Source of the DNA: an uncultured Bacteroidales bacterium
GTDB taxonomy: Bacteria > Bacteroidota > Bacteroidia > Bacteroidales > Paludibacteraceae
NCBI GenBank assembly: GCA_902765485.1
Contig: CACWZZ010000005.1
Span: 84,428-148,427, forward strand
DNA: 64,000 bases
Reading direction: 5' to 3'
This document shows, piece after piece, positions 35,363-44,117 of this stretch (the first letter of the stretch is position 1; the number at the start of each line of letters is the position of its first letter). The translations under genes were made by a program, and so were the position numbers. The notes beneath the pieces were generated by a model, which did no database searches, was not told where the DNA came from, and was given only the letters and a program-made list of their open reading frames with translations.

Positions 35363-37269
35363 AACTGAATACGAGCAATTATCTGCCTCGATGGGGCGTA
35401 CTGCTGATGGACTTGCTGCTATGCAGCATCGCCTTCTGGCTGAGCGTCTGGGTCGGCAGCGGCTTCTTCCACTATCTGGATCTGAGCCAGCAACCGGTGA
35501 ATATCGGCATCCAATATCTGGTTGTAATGGGTGTGCAAATCCTGGCGTTCGGCGCTTTTCACACGTTTTCCGGTATTCTGCGGTATTCCACTTTTGTGGA
35601 CACGATCAAAGTGCTGCTCTCCAATGTTTGCACGGGTTTGCTGCTTTTTGTGATTAATATCGCGATGGACCATAGCCTCGGCTGGCATCCTCTGCTGAAC
35701 ACCGTGCTGGCGATCTATGTACCGACCTCGTTTGTGCTCCTGTTTTCTTTGCGCGTGGGCGTGAAGACTTTGAGCGAGAGTTTTGAACGCAGTCAAGGCA
35801 GTCCGATGGTCATGATCTACGGCACGCAGACTGCCGGATTAGCGATCGCCAAGATGTTGCGGGCTGTGGGAAACAACCCCTATCGTCCGGTGGGTTTCAT
35901 CGCCGACCCAGAAGCACGAACAGGCTATGATCTGGCTGGACTGCGGGTGCATGAATTGAACGAGAAATTATTCACGTGGATGGAGAAACACAATGTGCGG
36001 TATGTGATCATTTCGCCGATGAAAATGAAAGAGATCAACCCCGCCAAAGACTTGCAGATCTTCATTGACCATAATATCCATATCCTGACCACGCCGTATT
36101 TCACCCAGTGGGAGAACCTCGACAATATCGATATGCAGCGTATCGGACGCATCGACGCCATCCGCATTGAGGACCTGCTGGAGCGTCCGCAGATAGCCAT
36201 CAACACAGAAAACGTGCGGCAGATCTTGCAGAAACGCGTGGTGTTGGTCAGCGGAGCTGCCGGCAGTATCGGAAGCGAGTTAGTGCGCCAGATTCAGCCT
36301 TACGAGCCGCAAGCAACTATCCTGCTGGACATCGCCGAGTCGCCGCTGCACGACCTGATGCTGGAGCTGCAGAAGCAATATCCGAACTCCCGTTTTATCC
36401 CTGTGATCGCCGATGTGCGCAACAAAGAGCGCGTCGCGCAGATCTTCAGCGAGATGCGGCCGGACATCGTCTATCATGCCGCGGCGTACAAACATGTGCC
36501 GCTGATGGAGAGTTTTCCGAACGAAGCGATCCAGGCTAACGTGTTAGGAACCAAGAACATGGCGGATATGGCGGTCAAATATGGTACAGAGCGGTTCGTC
36601 ATGATCTCTACCGACAAAGCGGTCAACCCCACCAATATCATGGGCGCCAGCAAACGAATCGCAGAGATCTATGTGCAATCGCTCTTCCGCAAACTGCACG
36701 AAAAAGACCCGAACTGCACAAAATTCATCACCACGCGGTTTGGCAACGTATTGGGCAGCAACGGCTCGGTCATCCCTTATTTCCGCAAACAGATCGCTGC
36801 CGGCGGACCTGTGACAGTCACCCACCCGGACATCATCCGCTATTTCATGACCATTCCGGAGGCGTGCTGTCTGGTGATGGAAGCCGGCACATTAGGCGAA
36901 GGAGGCGAGATCTTCATCTTCGATATGGGCGAACCGGTGAAGATCTTGGACCTGGCGCGCAACATGATCCGACTCGCCGGATACACGCCGGAAAAAGATA
37001 TTCCGATTGTCTTCACGGGACTTCGTCCGGGCGAAAAACTATACGAAGAACTGCTGAACCAAAAAGAAACAACGATTCCCACCGCCAACGAAAAAATCAT
37101 GGTTGCCAGAGTGCGCGAGTTTGATTTTGATTCAGTTAACGACCAGGTAAATCAGTTGATCCAAACCAGCAGGATGACCAAACCGTTTACCACCGTCAAG
37201 CTAATGAAACAACTGGTTCCTGAATTTATCAGCAACAACTCCATTTACGAACAATTAGACCCGCAATGA
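35359..37269 (+). CDS. CapD/WbpM-type nucleotide-sugar 4,6-dehydratase (membrane)
   Basis: 636 residues; start 35359 (MKLNTSNYLPRW) overlaps the uvrA stop as ATGA. Four N-terminal membrane helices (~10-130) and a first Rossmann-like region (MIYGTQTAGLAIAKMLRAVGNNPYRPVGFI). The catalytic SDR domain has GAAGSIGSELVRQ (~299-311) and STDKAVNPTNIMGASKRIAE. The family dehydrates UDP-GlcNAc to the 4-keto-6-deoxy sugar for capsule, O-antigen or glycoprotein glycans. Paired with the phosphosugar transferase directly after it. Confidence 0.93.
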   Translation: MKLNTSNYLPRWGVLLMDLLLCSIAFWLSVWVGSGFFHYLDLSQQPVNIGIQYLVVMGVQILAFGAFHTFSGILRYSTFVDTIKVLLSNVCTGLLLFVINIAMDHSLGWHPLLNTVLAIYVPTSFVLLFSLRVGVKTLSESFERSQGSPMVMIYGTQTAGLAIAKMLRAVGNNPYRPVGFIADPEARTGYDLAGLRVHELNEKLFTWMEKHNVRYVIISPMKMKEINPAKDLQIFIDHNIHILTTPYFTQWENLDNIDMQRIGRIDAIRIEDLLERPQIAINTENVRQILQKRVVLVSGAAGSIGSELVRQIQPYEPQATILLDIAESPLHDLMLELQKQYPNSRFIPVIADVRNKERVAQIFSEMRPDIVYHAAAYKHVPLMESFPNEAIQANVLGTKNMADMAVKYGTERFVMISTDKAVNPTNIMGASKRIAEIYVQSLFRKLHEKDPNCTKFITTRFGNVLGSNGSVIPYFRKQIAAGGPVTVTHPDIIRYFMTIPEACCLVMEAGTLGEGGEIFIFDMGEPVKILDLARNMIRLAGYTPEKDIPIVFTGLRPGEKLYEELLNQKETTIPTANEKIMVARVREFDFDSVNDQVNQLIQTSRMTKPFTTVKLMKQLVPEFISNNSIYEQLDPQ

Positions 37270-38357
37270 TACAACAAATACAGACATTCTTTTTAACACA
37301 CAGTTACCTGATCGGCTTGGTCAGTTTTGCTTTTGGACTTTTGGCGCTGCCTATTGTAATCCGTATTGCCAAAGCCAAAGGTCTGGTAGTGAGACCCAAT
37401 AAACGAATGAGCCACACCGGCGAAGTGCCTAACATCGGCGGCTTGGGCATCTACTTCAGCGTCATGTTATCCTATCTGCTTTTTGATTATGGACAAGTGG
37501 CGAACAACCAGTTCTTCCTGATCGGCGTGGCGCTGATCATGGTAGTCGGCTTTATCGACGATATTCTGGTGTTGACGCCGCTCGCCAAACTATTGGGTGA
37601 GACCGTTGCTGGACTCGCGCTCATCGGTTTTGGCGACCTGAGGCTGACCCATCTGCATGGTATCTTCGGCATCGGAGAAATAGGTATTGTGCCCAGTTAT
37701 CTGCTGTCGCTTTTTGTGCTCATCGGCATCATCAATGCGATCAACCTGATTGACGGCGTGGACGGTTTGGCAAGCGGTTTGGGTATGTTGTACTGCCTTT
37801 TCTTCGCCGTTTATTTCTACCTCGTCGGCTCCACCAGCTGGTCTATTCTGGCGATTTGTATGATCGGCGCGCTGGCGGTGTTCTTCATCTATAATGTGTT
37901 TGGCAACCGCGGAAAAATCTTCATGGGCGATTCCGGCAGTCTGCTTTTGGGCTATCTGATTACGGCGTTTGTGTTCCGTTTTTGCGAACAGAACGCGTAC
38001 CATGTTGTGCCGGAAGTGTATCACATGGACGCAGCTCCGGCGGTAGCTATTTGCGTGCTGACGGTTCCTATTTTCGACACCATCCGCGTCAGCCTGACGC
38101 GTATCAAACACCATTGTTCGCCCTTCAAACCGGACAAGAACCATATCCACCACCTGCTGCTGCGCACGGGTTTGAACCATTTCCAAACGACCTGCGTGCT
38201 GCTCTCCGTGAGTGTCCTGTTCATCGGCTTGGCGATCTTGGGCAGAAACTGGAATATTTGGCTGTTGCTGCTGGCGGATTTCGCTTTGGCAACCGCCCTG
38301 ACGCTCGTCTTATGGCGCATTCTGAATAAGAAACTATACGGCAATGTTGACGATTGA
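37266..38357 (+). CDS. WecA/MraY-family undecaprenyl-phosphate GlcNAc-1-P transferase
   Basis: 363 residues, about 10-11 membrane helices. Starts surface polysaccharide by moving GlcNAc-1-P (or a related sugar) to undecaprenyl phosphate. Motifs: NKRMSHTGEVPNIGGLG, GFIDDIL, NLIDGVDGLASG, MGDSGSLLLGY and the His-rich loop KNHIHHLLL. ATGA overlap with the preceding dehydratase and 14-nt overlap with the ABC-F gene. Confidence 0.93.
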   Translation: MIQQIQTFFLTHSYLIGLVSFAFGLLALPIVIRIAKAKGLVVRPNKRMSHTGEVPNIGGLGIYFSVMLSYLLFDYGQVANNQFFLIGVALIMVVGFIDDILVLTPLAKLLGETVAGLALIGFGDLRLTHLHGIFGIGEIGIVPSYLLSLFVLIGIINAINLIDGVDGLASGLGMLYCLFFAVYFYLVGSTSWSILAICMIGALAVFFIYNVFGNRGKIFMGDSGSLLLGYLITAFVFRFCEQNAYHVVPEVYHMDAAPAVAICVLTVPIFDTIRVSLTRIKHHCSPFKPDKNHIHHLLLRTGLNHFQTTCVLLSVSVLFIGLAILGRNWNIWLLLLADFALATALTLVLWRILNKKLYGNVDD

Positions 38358-40158
38358 TCACATATCGATGGAGTTCTCGTCCCGACCTGTGCTGGACGAC
38401 ATCTCGTTCCTTGTCAACCGCAAGGAGCGCATCGCGCTGGTTGGCAAGAACGGAGCGGGCAAAACAACCTTGTTGCGCCTGATTGCCGGCGAATACCAAC
38501 CCACCTCCGGGCGTGTTGCCAAAGAGAACGATATGACCATCGGATACCTGCCGCAGGTGATGCTTTTCCAGGACGACCGGACGCTCCGCGAAGAAGTAAT
38601 GACCGTCGCGCACGAGGACGAAGCGCGGTTTGTCGCCGAAATGGACCGGACTATCATCGGCTTGGGATTCGAACGCAAGGATTTTGACCGTCCGTGCAGC
38701 GAGTTCTCCGGCGGTTGGAGAATGCGTATCGAGTTGGCGAAGATCCTCTTGCGGCATCCCGACCTGTTGCTGCTCGACGAGCCGACCAACCATCTCGACA
38801 TCGAGTCCATCCAGTGGCTCGAAGACTTCCTCAAATCCAGTCCGTCTGCCGTCCTCATGGTCAGCCACGACCGCGCGTTCATCGATAATGTGTGCGGACG
38901 AACGATTGAGATCACGCTCGGGCGCATCTACGACTACAACGTCAACTACAGCCGCTTTGTGGAGCTGCGCAAAGAGCGGCATGAGCAACAAGTGCGTGCC
39001 TACGAGAACCAGCAAAAAATGATCCAGGAGACCGAGGACTTCATCGAGCGATTCCGATATAAAGCGACCAAAGCGGTTCAAGTCCAGAGCCGCATCAAAC
39101 AGTTGGAGAAACTGGAGCGGTTGGAAGTGGATTTGGAGGACACCAGCCGACTCAACCTGCGTTTCCCGCCTGCTCCCAGAAGCGGCGATTTTCCAATTAT
39201 CGCAGAAGATCTGCGCAAGGATTTCGGTTCCCACAATGTCTTCCATGACGTCACCTTCACCATCCGCAGAGGCGAAAAAGTAGCGTTCGTCGGCAAGAAT
39301 GGCGAAGGAAAAACAACCCTCGTCAAATGTATTATGGGCCAGTTGGACTACATGGGCACGCTGAAAATCGGACACAATGTCAAGATCGGCTATTTCGCCC
39401 AGAACCAAGCTGCCCTCTTGGACGAAAACCTCACGGTCTTTGAGACCATTGACTATGTGGCGGTGGGCGATATACGAACCAAGATTCGCGACATCCTCGG
39501 CGCGTTCATGTTCGGCGGCGAAGCCAGCGAAAAGAAAGTAAAAGTGCTCTCCGGAGGCGAACGAAGCCGACTCGCCATGATCCGCCTTCTGCTGGAGCCG
39601 TGTAACCTGCTCATCCTCGATGAGCCTACCAACCATCTGGACATGCAGTCCAAAGATGTGCTCAAAGCCGCGCTGCAGGACTTCAACGGAACCATGATAT
39701 GCGTCAGCCACGACCGTGATTTCCTCAACGGACTTGTCTCCAAAGTGTATGAATTTGGCGGCGGCAGAGTCAAAGAACACCTCGGCGGAATATACGATTT
39801 CCTGCGCGCCAAAAAGATTGACTCGCTCCAAGAATTGGAACGCAAAAATAATGACCCAGCATCGGGTCAATCCCGACGGTCAGCCGACGGTCAGCCGACG
39901 GTCGAAGCCAACGCTGGTATGACGCAAGGCGCACTTTCGTACGCCGCGCAGAAAGCCGCGGCAGCGGAAAAACGCAAGAAAGAGAAGCAGATCGCAGAGA
40001 CCGAAGCGGCAATCGCGGAGCTGGAGCAACAGCAAGCGGAGATCGAGCAACTGCTGACGATACCGGAGAACCAGACCCAGGAACTGTTCCAACGGTACGA
40101 ATCGGTCAAACATCAGATCGAGCAGAAGATGTACGAATGGGAGATTTTAAGCGAATAA
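38344..40158 (+). CDS. ABC-F family ATPase (ribosome-associated type)
   Basis: 604 residues, two ABC domains and no membrane part. GKNGAGKTT (~34-42) and GKNGEGKTT, signatures EFSGGWRMR and LSGGERSRL, Walker B LLLLDEPTNHLD and LLILDEPTNHLD. The interdomain linker is rich in basic and aromatic residues (RFVELRKERHEQQVRAYENQQKM). ABC-F proteins act on stalled ribosomes; the length and C-terminal coiled coil fit the Uup/YdiF group. Residues ~509-521 (GQSRRSADGQPTVE) are a repeat insert just ahead of the coiled coil. Confidence 0.9.
   Translation: MLTIDHISMEFSSRPVLDDISFLVNRKERIALVGKNGAGKTTLLRLIAGEYQPTSGRVAKENDMTIGYLPQVMLFQDDRTLREEVMTVAHEDEARFVAEMDRTIIGLGFERKDFDRPCSEFSGGWRMRIELAKILLRHPDLLLLDEPTNHLDIESIQWLEDFLKSSPSAVLMVSHDRAFIDNVCGRTIEITLGRIYDYNVNYSRFVELRKERHEQQVRAYENQQKMIQETEDFIERFRYKATKAVQVQSRIKQLEKLERLEVDLEDTSRLNLRFPPAPRSGDFPIIAEDLRKDFGSHNVFHDVTFTIRRGEKVAFVGKNGEGKTTLVKCIMGQLDYMGTLKIGHNVKIGYFAQNQAALLDENLTVFETIDYVAVGDIRTKIRDILGAFMFGGEASEKKVKVLSGGERSRLAMIRLLLEPCNLLILDEPTNHLDMQSKDVLKAALQDFNGTMICVSHDRDFLNGLVSKVYEFGGGRVKEHLGGIYDFLRAKKIDSLQELERKNNDPASGQSRRSADGQPTVEANAGMTQGALSYAAQKAAAAEKRKKEKQIAETEAAIAELEQQQAEIEQLLTIPENQTQELFQRYESVKHQIEQKMYEWEILSE
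39868..39905 (+). repeat. CCGACGGTCAG repeat in frame inside the ABC-F gene
   Basis: Three copies of CGACGGTCAGC, an 11-nt unit related to the CAGCCGT family, encoding GQSRRSADGQPTV. Confidence 0.8.
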
Positions 40159-40164
40159 ACAATA

Positions 40165-41307
40165 ATGAACGAAATCATCGATTACATCATCCGGTGGCTC
40201 TGCTACGGAGATGAAGAAGCAGCCAAACGCGTCGCGTACACCGCAGACGAGAGTGCGCTGGACACACACGACCTCATCATTGTGCCGAACGGCTTGTTGG
40301 GCAAAGAGCTTGTTGTGCCGGAACTCAAAAAACCGGTGGTGGAGATGCCGCGAAAAGACAAAACCATCATTCGCACCGACATCGTCTATGCAACGTTCTT
40401 CTTCTCCTCGCGCGCAGAAGAGTTGATCAACACGCAGCGGGATGAACACGGACGTTTTGCCGCGCGCTTCTCTGTGCTCAATGACAAGAGCCGCTTGCTC
40501 ATTCCGCGGCTGGACGAATATGCACGGCTGGTCCTCAAGCAACTCAACCTGCCGCTGCCGGAACCGGGATTCGGACATATATACCTCACCCACGACATAG
40601 ACGCGATTGAGCAATACCGCCATTTGCGCGGAGCAATAGGAGGTATCTTGCGCGGCGAAGGAAAACAAGTGTGGGAATCGCTCAAAGAGATACACAATGA
40701 CCCGCTTTACACCTTCCCGTGGCTGCTGGAACAGGACGCGCGCGTGCCGCATGCCGATCCGATCTATTTCGTCAAGCATACCCAAGGAAAAGGCTTCGAC
40801 TACCCGCAATATCCGCTCTGGGGACGCGATTACAGGAGACTCAAGAAACTGCTCCGCCACAGCAATGTCTATATGGGTATTCACGGCAGCTACTATGGCT
40901 CTATTCCGCCGATCAAATATAGTAAAATGTACCGCGCGCACTACTTGCGCGAAGACATCGACCAGATGCAGAGGCTGGCGGACGCAGGATACACGGATGA
41001 TTTCACGATGGGCTTTGCCGACCAAGCCGGTTTCCGGCTCCAGACTTCGCGCGCCATCCGATGGATCAATCCCAAGACCATGCAACTGACGCCGCTCACC
41101 CTCCATCCGCTGATTATCATGGACACCACCCTCAGCAATGAGAACTATATGCATCTGGACGAAGAGGAAGCGTATTTCCTCTGCGAAAGGCTGATTGACA
41201 AAGTGCGAATGCACCACGGAGACCTCTGTCTGCTCTGGCATAACAGCAGCCTCACGCCGGACAAATACCATAAATCGCTGTATGAAAAAGTTATTGGTTG
41301 TATCTGA
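40165..41307 (+). CDS. Polysaccharide deacetylase-like protein
   Basis: 380 residues. Contains YLTHDIDAI (the TxDxD-type metal motif of NodB-like deacetylases), MGIHGSYYGS and DFTMGFADQAGFRLQTSRAIRWINP, and ends MHHGDLCLLWHNSSL. The ~150-residue N-terminal part (DLIIVPNGLLGKELVVPELKKP) is that of a Bacteroidota family often found with glycosyltransferases. Probable role is trimming or modifying a surface glycan. Its 3' end overlaps the next gene by 26 nt. Confidence 0.78.
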   Translation: MNEIIDYIIRWLCYGDEEAAKRVAYTADESALDTHDLIIVPNGLLGKELVVPELKKPVVEMPRKDKTIIRTDIVYATFFFSSRAEELINTQRDEHGRFAARFSVLNDKSRLLIPRLDEYARLVLKQLNLPLPEPGFGHIYLTHDIDAIEQYRHLRGAIGGILRGEGKQVWESLKEIHNDPLYTFPWLLEQDARVPHADPIYFVKHTQGKGFDYPQYPLWGRDYRRLKKLLRHSNVYMGIHGSYYGSIPPIKYSKMYRAHYLREDIDQMQRLADAGYTDDFTMGFADQAGFRLQTSRAIRWINPKTMQLTPLTLHPLIIMDTTLSNENYMHLDEEEAYFLCERLIDKVRMHHGDLCLLWHNSSLTPDKYHKSLYEKVIGCI

Positions 41308-42376
41308 TCCTCCTGCCGCTCCGGGCTACCTGCCGCGACTGCGCTATCTGTGCGACTACCTCGTGCGGAAAGGATATGATGTGACTCTGCTGACCGAGGA
41401 ATACCAACCGCTGACCTTCGACCATTCCTACCCCATTGAGACCATTCGGATGTACAGCGGCGGCACGCTCGATTGGCTGCTCAAATCCGTCTGGACGCTC
41501 CTTACCAATTGGCACGATCGCGCCTTTGCGCAAAGAGCCATACACCAATTAACAATCACCAACAACCAATATAACGCAGTTATTTGTACCTCTTTCTCCG
41601 ACTTCCCTTTGGGAGCCGCGCAGCGGATTGCCAAAGCCTTGCATGTGCCGCTCCTATGCGACATTCGCGATCTGGACGAACAAGTCGATAACTCGCGCTA
41701 CCAATACAAACATCAATCGCGATGGCTGATGCCTTTCCGGCGTCTCTACCGCGCAATCCATATCCGCCGCAGGAACGCCGTTCTGCGCGCGGCGGACGCA
41801 ATCACAACCGTCTCACCGTGGCATGTTGCCTTCCTGAAGCAATTCAATCCCAACGTCCATCTGGTCTATAACGGCTTCGACGAAGCGCAGTTCTACCCGC
41901 AGGACATAAAGAACAAGGAGTTCCAAGTGACCTATATCGGCAGCTTGTTTGAATGGCAGAAAGAAGCATTGGCAAAAGTGCAACAAGTAGTGCCGGTAAC
42001 CATCCACACGCCGCAAAGCGACCCGGTCTCCCATAACAAGTTGGGCGATGCCATCCGCGAAAGCAGTATTATGATCGTGCTTACGAACACCAACACACAT
42101 GGTATGCTGACTACCAAGTTCTACGAAGCGCTGGGGTGCGAGAAACCCATCCTGTGCGTGCCTTCCGACCAAGGCGAGTTAGCCAAACTGATCCAATACA
42201 CCAACGCAGGCATTGCGACCGACGATATAGAAGAAATCAAGGCGTTTATCGCAGAGAAAAAGCACGAATGGGAGACCAACGGTTTCACCCGCCAGCAGAC
42301 GCGCCACCGCGAGGAGTTCTCGCGCGAAGCGCAATGCCGCCAATTTGAAGAAATAATACAACACTATCTATCATGA
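41282..42376 (+). CDS. Glycosyltransferase (GT4-like)
   Basis: 364 residues starting at ATG 41282 (MKKLLVVSDPPAAPGYLPRLRYL). Rossmann-like N-domain with a loop for the acceptor, CDIRDLDEQ, ADAITTVSPWHVAFLKQFNP and LVYNGFDE, and a C-domain with TKFYEALGCEKPILCVPSDQGELAKLI, the E-x7-E donor-binding region. Probably works on the same glycan as its neighbours. Residues near 84-96 (HQLTITNNQYN) come from an AATTAACAATCACCAA word repeat. Overlaps both neighbours. Confidence 0.85.
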   Translation: MKKLLVVSDPPAAPGYLPRLRYLCDYLVRKGYDVTLLTEEYQPLTFDHSYPIETIRMYSGGTLDWLLKSVWTLLTNWHDRAFAQRAIHQLTITNNQYNAVICTSFSDFPLGAAQRIAKALHVPLLCDIRDLDEQVDNSRYQYKHQSRWLMPFRRLYRAIHIRRRNAVLRAADAITTVSPWHVAFLKQFNPNVHLVYNGFDEAQFYPQDIKNKEFQVTYIGSLFEWQKEALAKVQQVVPVTIHTPQSDPVSHNKLGDAIRESSIMIVLTNTNTHGMLTTKFYEALGCEKPILCVPSDQGELAKLIQYTNAGIATDDIEEIKAFIAEKKHEWETNGFTRQQTRHREEFSREAQCRQFEEIIQHYLS

Positions 42377-43410
42377 AAAAAACACTATTACTTGTAGTAC
42401 TCAGTACGTTGACCCTCGGGCTTTTCGCTTGGAACAGCCCGGTTACTATCCCGGACGTCGGCAATGCCCGTCTGCGCATCGTGGGACAGAATGCAGCGAA
42501 CTATGTATCGAACTTGGAGTCCTCCAATTCGTCCTGCGACACACAGGAAGAGTTTGAAGCCAAGACCAATAAGATTGCCAATGCGTTTATCGCGTTGCAG
42601 GCAGACATCGTAGCCATCTGCGAAGTGGAGCGGAACGATGAGATTCTCGGCTATATAGTAGATGCCATGAACACCATTTACGGCGAAAATGTCTATGCCT
42701 ATATCACGGACGGGCTGTACGCACATGCTTCCGCCGGAAACTACCAGAGTCTCAAATCCGGCTATATATACCGCTCGGACAAAGTGACGCCGCAAGGCAG
42801 CAACACATCCCCTTACCGCTCCGGCGAATACTGCGCACGGCTGCGCATACAAACCTTCAAAGAGAATAGCACGAATGAGAAATTCGTCCTTTCCGTCAAC
42901 CATTTCAAGGCGAAAGACAGTTCCGACGATGCCGGAGAAAGCACCCGTTTGCAGAATGTGTCCAACCTGATCTATGCGTTGGGAAACATCACCTCTGACC
43001 CGGATATCCTGATCATGGGCGATCTCAATTCGTATATGGGCGAAGCACCCATTGAAGCGCTGGAAGAAGAAGGATTCGAAGAACAACTGGTGCGCTTTGA
43101 CGCAAACGCTTATTCCTATATCTACCGAGGTCAGAAAGGCATCTTGGACCACGCGATGGCGAACAGCACGATGGCAGAGCAGGTCACAGGCGCACGCGTG
43201 TACCATATTAATACTGCCGGAGGGTACAACTACAAATACTCCGACCATGATGCCGTGTTAGTGGGACTCAATTTAGGCAAACAGCAGCGGGGAGAGAACC
43301 TCGACGACGTCTCAACGACCTCTCGCGCGCACAAGGTTCTTTACAACGGACAGTTATACATAGAGATTGACGGCGTCCGCTTCACCATCACCGGCACAAA
43401 GATCCAATGA
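42373..43410 (+). CDS. Secreted endonuclease/exonuclease/phosphatase-family protein
   Basis: 345 residues with signal peptide (MKKTLLLVVLSTLTLGLFA). EEP fold: RIVGQNAANYV, ADIVAICEVERND (metal Glu), FVLSVNHFKAKDSSDD, DILIMGDLNSYMG (catalytic Asp/Asn) and YSDHDAVLVGLNL (Asp-His). Looks like an extracellular DNase or phosphodiesterase. The C-terminus HKVLYNGQLYIEIDG...TGTKIQ is the shared tail motif, probably for export or anchoring. ATGA overlaps on both sides. Confidence 0.85.
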   Translation: MKKTLLLVVLSTLTLGLFAWNSPVTIPDVGNARLRIVGQNAANYVSNLESSNSSCDTQEEFEAKTNKIANAFIALQADIVAICEVERNDEILGYIVDAMNTIYGENVYAYITDGLYAHASAGNYQSLKSGYIYRSDKVTPQGSNTSPYRSGEYCARLRIQTFKENSTNEKFVLSVNHFKAKDSSDDAGESTRLQNVSNLIYALGNITSDPDILIMGDLNSYMGEAPIEALEEEGFEEQLVRFDANAYSYIYRGQKGILDHAMANSTMAEQVTGARVYHINTAGGYNYKYSDHDAVLVGLNLGKQQRGENLDDVSTTSRAHKVLYNGQLYIEIDGVRFTITGTKIQ

Positions 43411-44117
43411 TCAGCATCATCGTTCCCATATACAATGCCGCGCACTATCTGAACGCTTGCATGGATAGTTTGCTTGCGCAGACCGAGAAAGAGCTGCAAA
43501 TCATTCTTGTGGATGACGGCAGCACGGATGAGTCTTTGTCGCTTGCGAAAACCTATAAGGATCGCGATCCGCGCGTGGAGTGCTATTCGCAGCCGCACGC
43601 AGGGCAATCGGCAGCAAGGAACGAAGGATTGCGGCATGCCAAAGGCGAGTATATCGCGTTTGTGGACGCAGACGACAGCCTTGCACCCGAATGGTGCGAA
43701 ACGCATCTGAAAGAAACGGCTGGCAGCGATTATGTACAGAGCGGCTATCAGCGCATTCTTAATGGCATCGCCGGAAAGACGCAGTTACCTAAACATCGCT
43801 ATCAGTTCACTTCGCCATGTATGCGGCTCTACCGCCGCGAAGCGATCCAAAACCTGCGGTTTGAAGAAGGAATGATATACGAGGATGTCCTTTGGTCGGT
43901 AGATCTATGGCTCAGCGGCGCTGCCTGCCGCATGATTGATTACTGCGGCTATCATTATACCGCGAATCCGCATAGCACTACTTCGCAGCGGCATCCCGAA
44001 GCCGAGAAACACGTCTTTGACGAACTCAACAAACGCCTTCCGGGGGCTTCGCTCAAAGGAAAAATGATTATTTTATACACCATAATACGTCTAAAACTAC
44101 ACTTTATAAAACAATGA
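43407..44117 (+). CDS. Glycosyltransferase family 2
   Basis: 236 residues. SIIVPIYNAAHYLNACMDSLLAQ and ILVDDGSTDESL (nucleotide binding), YIAFVDADDSLAP (DxD), then a short C-terminal part. GT-A fold, inverting transfer to a lipid-linked or surface glycan. Short compared with ~300 for many GT2 enzymes but the core is complete. Confidence 0.92.
   Translation: MISIIVPIYNAAHYLNACMDSLLAQTEKELQIILVDDGSTDESLSLAKTYKDRDPRVECYSQPHAGQSAARNEGLRHAKGEYIAFVDADDSLAPEWCETHLKETAGSDYVQSGYQRILNGIAGKTQLPKHRYQFTSPCMRLYRREAIQNLRFEEGMIYEDVLWSVDLWLSGAACRMIDYCGYHYTANPHSTTSQRHPEAEKHVFDELNKRLPGASLKGKMIILYTIIRLKLHFIKQ

Noticed and set aside
41535-41575. Separate mobile element in the glycosyltransferase gene
   Set aside because: The CAATTAACAATCACCAACAA words are only ~30 nt and in frame; treated as another short word repeat rather than an element.
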